Below, in pieces: positions 5,847 through 7,977 of a DNA stretch of 7,977 bases (positions within the stretch are counted from its first letter, which is position 1; each line of letters begins with the position of its first letter). The notes beneath the pieces are model-generated. The model was not told where the DNA came from, made no database searches, and saw only the letters and a program-made list of their open reading frames with translations. This stretch comes from Planctomycetota bacterium. GTDB taxonomy: Bacteria > Planctomycetota > UBA8108 > UBA1146 > JAJFFE01. The DNA lies in assembly GCA_020425835.1 (NCBI GenBank), contig JAGQRC010000130.1, positions 1-7,977 of the forward strand. Reading direction: 5' to 3'. The position numbers and the translations under genes were made by a program.

Positions 5847-6272
5847 TTAGTCGACCGGAGACGAAGTGGCAGACGCGGTTCCACTCGTCACGAAGCGGAT
5901 CACGCCCGACTCGTCGGCGAAGAAACCACGCTCACCCGTACGACCGGCGATCGACGGATCGGCGGTGCAGCTCCAGGTGGTCGCGCCACCCGTGAACGTG
6001 AAGTCGTAGCCCGACTTCGAGCCCGAGCCGAGAACGTTGTCGATGTATCCCGCGGTCTGCATGTCGGCCAGGGTCGTCGCGTAGCTACCGAAGCGAGTTC
6101 GGTACTGTTCGCCGACGGTCGACATGGTTCGCAGACTGGAGATCGCCGACGCCTCGTTACCCGAGATTCGGGCAGCGAGCAGGCTCGGGATAGCAATCGC
6201 GGCGATGATCGCGATGATCGCCACGACGATCATCAACTCGATCAGAGTAAAACCTTCTCTGCGCTTGTTCAT
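5847..6272 (-). CDS. Prepilin-like protein with class III (type IV pilin / pseudopilin) leader
   Basis: This is a 141-residue precursor. It has a short leader MNKRREG, a prepilin-peptidase site between Gly7 and Phe8, and the classic FTLIELMIVVAIIAIIAAI helix with Glu at mature position 5. Cleavage and N-methylation would leave a protein of 134 residues. The helix continues through about residue 31, then 'GNEASAISSLRTMSTVGEQY', then a small globular domain ending near GERGFFADESGVIRFVTSG. This C-terminal pattern is common in pilin-like proteins of deep-branching Gram-negative phyla. Only one cysteine is present, so there is no disulfide loop of the Pseudomonas or Neisseria type. No assembly genes lie nearby, so major pilin versus type II secretion pseudopilin cannot be settled. 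The start is set by a strong Shine-Dalgarno. A sigma-54-like promoter lies upstream and a terminator follows. Confidence 0.94.
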   Translation of the reverse strand: MNKRREGFTLIELMIVVAIIAIIAAIAIPSLLAARISGNEASAISSLRTMSTVGEQYRTRFGSYATTLADMQTAGYIDNVLGSGSKSGYDFTFTGGATTWSCTADPSIAGRTGERGFFADESGVIRFVTSGTASATSSPVD

Positions 6273-6277
6273 GGATT

Positions 6278-6285
6278 CCTCCTCC
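6278..6285 (-). promoter_or_regulatory. Strong Shine-Dalgarno GGAGGAGG of the prepilin gene
   Basis: GGAGGAGG stands five bases before the ATG at 6272 and near-perfectly complements the 16S rRNA tail. It fixes the short class III leader, although the frame remains open 47 codons further upstream to an ATG at 6413. It also fits a highly expressed structural protein. Confidence 0.85.
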
Positions 6286-6444
6286 ACGATCGGTGTCCAT
6301 TCGATGGGCAGAGCAACGAGTCGGTGCCCCCGGCGCGAAACCGATCCGGCCGGACCGGCCCGTCGCATTCGAGACGGACCCCGACTTCCCCGATGATTTT
6401 CGTCCATCTCCACGCGCTTTCTTCAGCGGTGGACCAAGATCACG

Positions 6445-6462
6445 AAAGCAACGTCAGGGCCA
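6445..6462 (-). promoter_or_regulatory. Candidate sigma-54 (RpoN) promoter of the prepilin gene
   Basis: On the minus strand TGGCCCT, four bases, then TTGCTTT gives the invariant GG (6461-6460) and GC (6449-6448) exactly ten bases apart, with TGGC and TTGCT intact against the consensus TGGCACG-N4-TTGCW. Two of the seven -24 block bases differ. Transcription would start near 6436, leaving a leader of about 165 bases. Sigma-54 control of pilin genes by NtrC-type activators such as PilR is established in Pseudomonas, Myxococcus and Geobacter. Its use here is inferred. Confidence 0.55.
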
Positions 6463-6580
6463 GCAGGACGGCGCCTCGGGAGAAGGAACCTAAACCTCCG
6501 CCGCGAAAGCGCTGCCGCCATCCGGAGTCCTCGATCACTCCATGAACCTTGATCGTGTGCGCCGACAACTCTCGGCGCTC

Positions 6581-6595
6581 CGACACTTCGTGTCG
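6581..6595. repeat. CGACAC / GTGTCG dyad
   Basis: CGACAC (6581-6586) and GTGTCG (6590-6595) form a perfect 6-bp inverted repeat around TTC. It shares the CGACAC core with the 10-mer repeated at 6670-6700 and lies between that cluster and the sigma-54-like promoter, so it may be a weaker copy of the same binding site. Confidence 0.4.
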
Positions 6596-6669
6596 CCACG
6601 GTGGTGCTCCACCCCGTCGATGGAGAGCGAAACCCCCGAGCGTTCGCCCGAGTCTGGAGCGACCAACAA

Positions 6670-6702
6670 GTCGACACTCGGAGTGTCGACGTCGACACTC
6701 CG
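6670..6702. promoter_or_regulatory. Alternating palindrome cluster, candidate upstream activator or operator site
   Basis: The 10-mer GTCGACACTC occurs at 6670-6679, inverted at 6681-6690 and direct again at 6691-6700. Copies one and two form a perfect inverted repeat with a 1-base spacer. Copies two and three, with flanking bases, form a perfect 24-bp palindrome (6679-6702). Such density of exact symmetry is typical of a site for a dimeric DNA-binding protein bound cooperatively. It lies about 210-240 bases upstream of the -24 element of the sigma-54-like promoter, within the range used by enhancer-binding activators. The protein that binds it is unknown. A hairpin or cruciform role is also possible. 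Confidence 0.55.
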
Positions 6703-6758
6703 TTGGCGATGGCTGACGCCTTCTTGGACGGATCGCGGGATTGAGATGATCGGAACAC

Positions 6759-6776
6759 CGCGGATCGAAAACCGCG
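6759..6776. repeat. Short inverted repeat
   Basis: CGCGG (6759-6763) and CCGCG (6772-6776) could pair around an A-rich 8-base loop. It is weak alone and is listed because it adjoins the stronger dyad at 6794-6813. Confidence 0.25.
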
Positions 6777-6793
6777 CTGCGCTCCACTGCGCT

Positions 6794-6813
6794 GTTCGGA
6801 CGCCGCTCCGAAC
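6794..6813. repeat. Perfect 7-bp inverted repeat
   Basis: GTTCGGA (6794-6800) and TCCGAAC (6807-6813) are exact inverted copies around CGCCGC, in the gene-free stretch downstream of recJ. No T-run follows on either strand. An operator or structured-RNA role is possible. Confidence 0.4.
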
Positions 6814-6920
6814 GACGCCGCGACTCCCGCGAGCGTCGGGGTCGACGCGGAGTGCCCGCAAGTCTCCGGTGAACTGCAGGGAGAACGTGGGCGGCGAGAT
6901 CACCCGGGGGAGTCGGTTCG

Positions 6921-6943
6921 CGCCGACGCCGATTGCGTCGGCG
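6921..6943 (-). terminator. GC-rich dyad directly behind the recJ stop
   Basis: CGCCGACGC and GCGTCGGCG form a perfect 9-bp stem around a 5-base loop, starting at the base after the TGA (6944-6946). No T-tract follows on the minus strand, so it is an L-shaped or T-less terminator candidate, or an mRNA 3'-end stabiliser, rather than a classical intrinsic terminator. Confidence 0.5.
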
Positions 6944-7977
6944 TCAGTCCGCGCCGAAGTCGATCAGTCGGAGCTCGGGGCGAGGGTTCCCCCGGAAGTC
7001 GTTCAGGTAGATCTCGGCCACCACGGAGAATCGATTCCGGATGCGCGTGAGCTCTCGGGCGCGCTCGGCGCCGCGGAAGTAGATGACCCGTATCCGTCGC
7101 CGTCCTTGCCGAGCGAGGAAGGTGAGGTGGTCCTCGTTCTTCCCGATGCGGCGCACGTCTCCCTCGATGCGGAGCTCGCGAAAGCGAAAGCACGGCGTCG
7201 GGTTGGCCTGACCGTGCGGCTCCAGCTGCCGCAGATCCTGCAGCAGCGGCGGTTGGATGTCGCCGAGCGTCAGCTCCAAGTCGTATCGGGACGCCGCGTC
7301 GACTCGTGACGCCGGGGGCGCCGCGGCTTGGATCGCGCCGGCGAGGTCGTCGATCCGATCCGGAAGAACGGCGAGCCCCCCCGCGAGCGCGTGTCCGCCG
7401 ATCGACTCCGCATGGGCGCGTGCCGCCTCGTAGAACGGCTCGAGCGGTATCCCCTCGAGGCTGCGCGCCGAGCCTCGACCGAGCCCGTCGTTGACCGCGA
7501 TGACGAACGCGGGGCAACGAAAGCGCTCCACCAGTCGTGAGGCCACGATCCCGGCGACACCGGAGTGCCACCCCTCTCGCGCGACGACGATCGGTCGGCC
7601 CAGAACCACTCCACCCGTCGCTTCGATCTGCTCGACTCCCGCCTCGAACATCTCGTTCTCGATCGCCTTCCTTTCTTGGTTCGCCTGGCCGAGCCAACTC
7701 GCCAGACGACGCGACTCCTCATCGTCGCGGGACAAGAGCAGGTCGAGCGCGCGATCCGGCGAGCCCAGGCGCCCCGCCGCGTTGATCAGGGGTGCGATGC
7801 GGAACGCGATGGTCTCGGCGAGAACGGCGTCGGCCCGAACTCGGGACTCTTCGAGCAGAGTGCGGACCCCGACATGCTCGGTCATGGCGAACGAGCGCAG
7901 GCCGTAGTGGACGAGGATCCGGTTCTCGCCGATCAGGGGCACCACGTCGGCCACCGTGCCCAGGGCGACGAAGCCAA
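6944..7977 (-). CDS. recJ: Single-stranded-DNA-specific exonuclease RecJ, C-terminal part (5' end beyond the window)
   Basis: RecJ is a Mn2+/Mg2+-dependent 5'-3' exonuclease on single-stranded DNA, acting in RecF-pathway recombination, mismatch repair and base excision repair. The frame enters from the right edge and gives 343 residues. The entering segment GFVALGTVADVVPLIGENR is the conserved end of the DHH domain. IAPLINAAGRL (60-70) leads into the connecting helix. The DHHA1 domain carries EGWHSGVAGIVASRL (134-148), GRGSARS (166-172) and GGHALAGG (193-200) with its conserved His. The C-terminal OB fold begins at LEPHGQANPTPCF (251-263). The DHH motifs with most metal ligands lie outside the window, so the catalytic core cannot be inspected. 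The end at GAD with a TGA stop is normal, and the stop is followed at once by a dyad. Confidence 0.97.
   Translation of the reverse strand, partial: GFVALGTVADVVPLIGENRILVHYGLRSFAMTEHVGVRTLLEESRVRADAVLAETIAFRIAPLINAAGRLGSPDRALDLLLSRDDEESRRLASWLGQANQERKAIENEMFEAGVEQIEATGGVVLGRPIVVAREGWHSGVAGIVASRLVERFRCPAFVIAVNDGLGRGSARSLEGIPLEPFYEAARAHAESIGGHALAGGLAVLPDRIDDLAGAIQAAAPPASRVDAASRYDLELTLGDIQPPLLQDLRQLEPHGQANPTPCFRFRELRIEGDVRRIGKNEDHLTFLARQGRRRIRVIYFRGAERARELTRIRNRFSVVAEIYLNDFRGNPRPELRLIDFGAD

Larger units (their letters stand above)
6273..6943. other. Regulatory intergenic region between recJ and the prepilin gene
   Basis: This 671-bp stretch has no gene I can support. From recJ toward the prepilin gene it holds the dyad behind the recJ stop (6921-6943), two further hairpins (6794-6813 and 6759-6776), the alternating 10-mer palindrome cluster (6670-6702), a related dyad (6581-6595), the sigma-54-like promoter (6445-6462) and a leader of about 165 bases with the Shine-Dalgarno. 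A 122-codon minus-strand frame from a GTG at 6903 to 6535 crosses the palindromes. It has no ribosome-binding site and loses the regional third-position GC bias after its first codons. Confidence 0.6.

Noticed and set aside
6313..6330. GGCAC...TTGC on the minus strand, a second sigma-54-like match near the prepilin start
   Set aside because: The GG and GC are twelve bases apart instead of ten, which RpoN does not tolerate. The match at 6445-6462 has correct spacing.
6535..6903. 122-codon minus-strand open frame in the recJ-prepilin gap, GTG start
   Set aside because: There is no ribosome-binding site, the perfect palindromes lie within it, codon bias decays after the first dozen codons, and I recognise no domain. 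A real small gene cannot be fully excluded.

Overview
The window is high-GC bacterial chromosome (roughly two thirds G+C by eye) that looks like core genome rather than a mobile element. I see no transposase, phage gene, CRISPR array, rRNA or tRNA. A prepilin-type protein with a class III leader, a candidate sigma-54 promoter, an RsbW/SpoIIAB-type ATPase and a polytopic membrane protein of unknown family point to a free-living, Gram-negative-type bacterium. Planctomycetota, Myxococcota, Acidobacteriota or a related deep lineage would fit. The sequence alone does not decide the phylum, and I hold that only as an inference.

All genes except one lie on the minus strand. Read in the direction of transcription, from the right edge to the left:
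(1) The C-terminal 343 codons of recJ, cut by the window edge, end at 6944 with a GC-rich dyad directly behind the stop.
(2) A 671-bp gene-free stretch (6273-6943) holds a cluster of inverted repeats, including three alternating copies of a 10-mer at 6670-6700, and a good match to a sigma-54 -24/-12 promoter at 6445-6462.
(3) A prepilin-like gene (6272-5847) follows, backed by two tandem hairpins of which the second is terminator-like.
(4) A 314-bp gap (5533-5846) with overlapping dyads precedes rpe and accD, which are 9 bp apart and very likely one transcript.
(5) After a 203-bp gap with a perfect hairpin comes a small HATPase_c anti-sigma-factor-like gene.
(6) A small stand-alone receiver-like protein with a degenerate acidic pocket follows.

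The receiver-like gene converges, 3 bp stop to stop, on the only plus-strand gene (1181-2809), a 542-residue multi-spanning membrane protein that may be GT-C-like. That gene is divergent from a DinB-family gene (870-337). The DinB gene is followed 17 bp later by the start of a secreted protein that runs off the left edge.

The genes serve separate jobs: DNA repair (recJ), surface appendage or secretion (pilin), the pentose phosphate or Calvin pathway (rpe), fatty acid synthesis (accD) and signalling (ATPase plus receiver). The most interesting material is regulatory: the pilin upstream region, where a sigma-54-like promoter sits about 210-240 bp from a dense palindrome cluster in the position expected of an enhancer, and the pair of small signalling genes.
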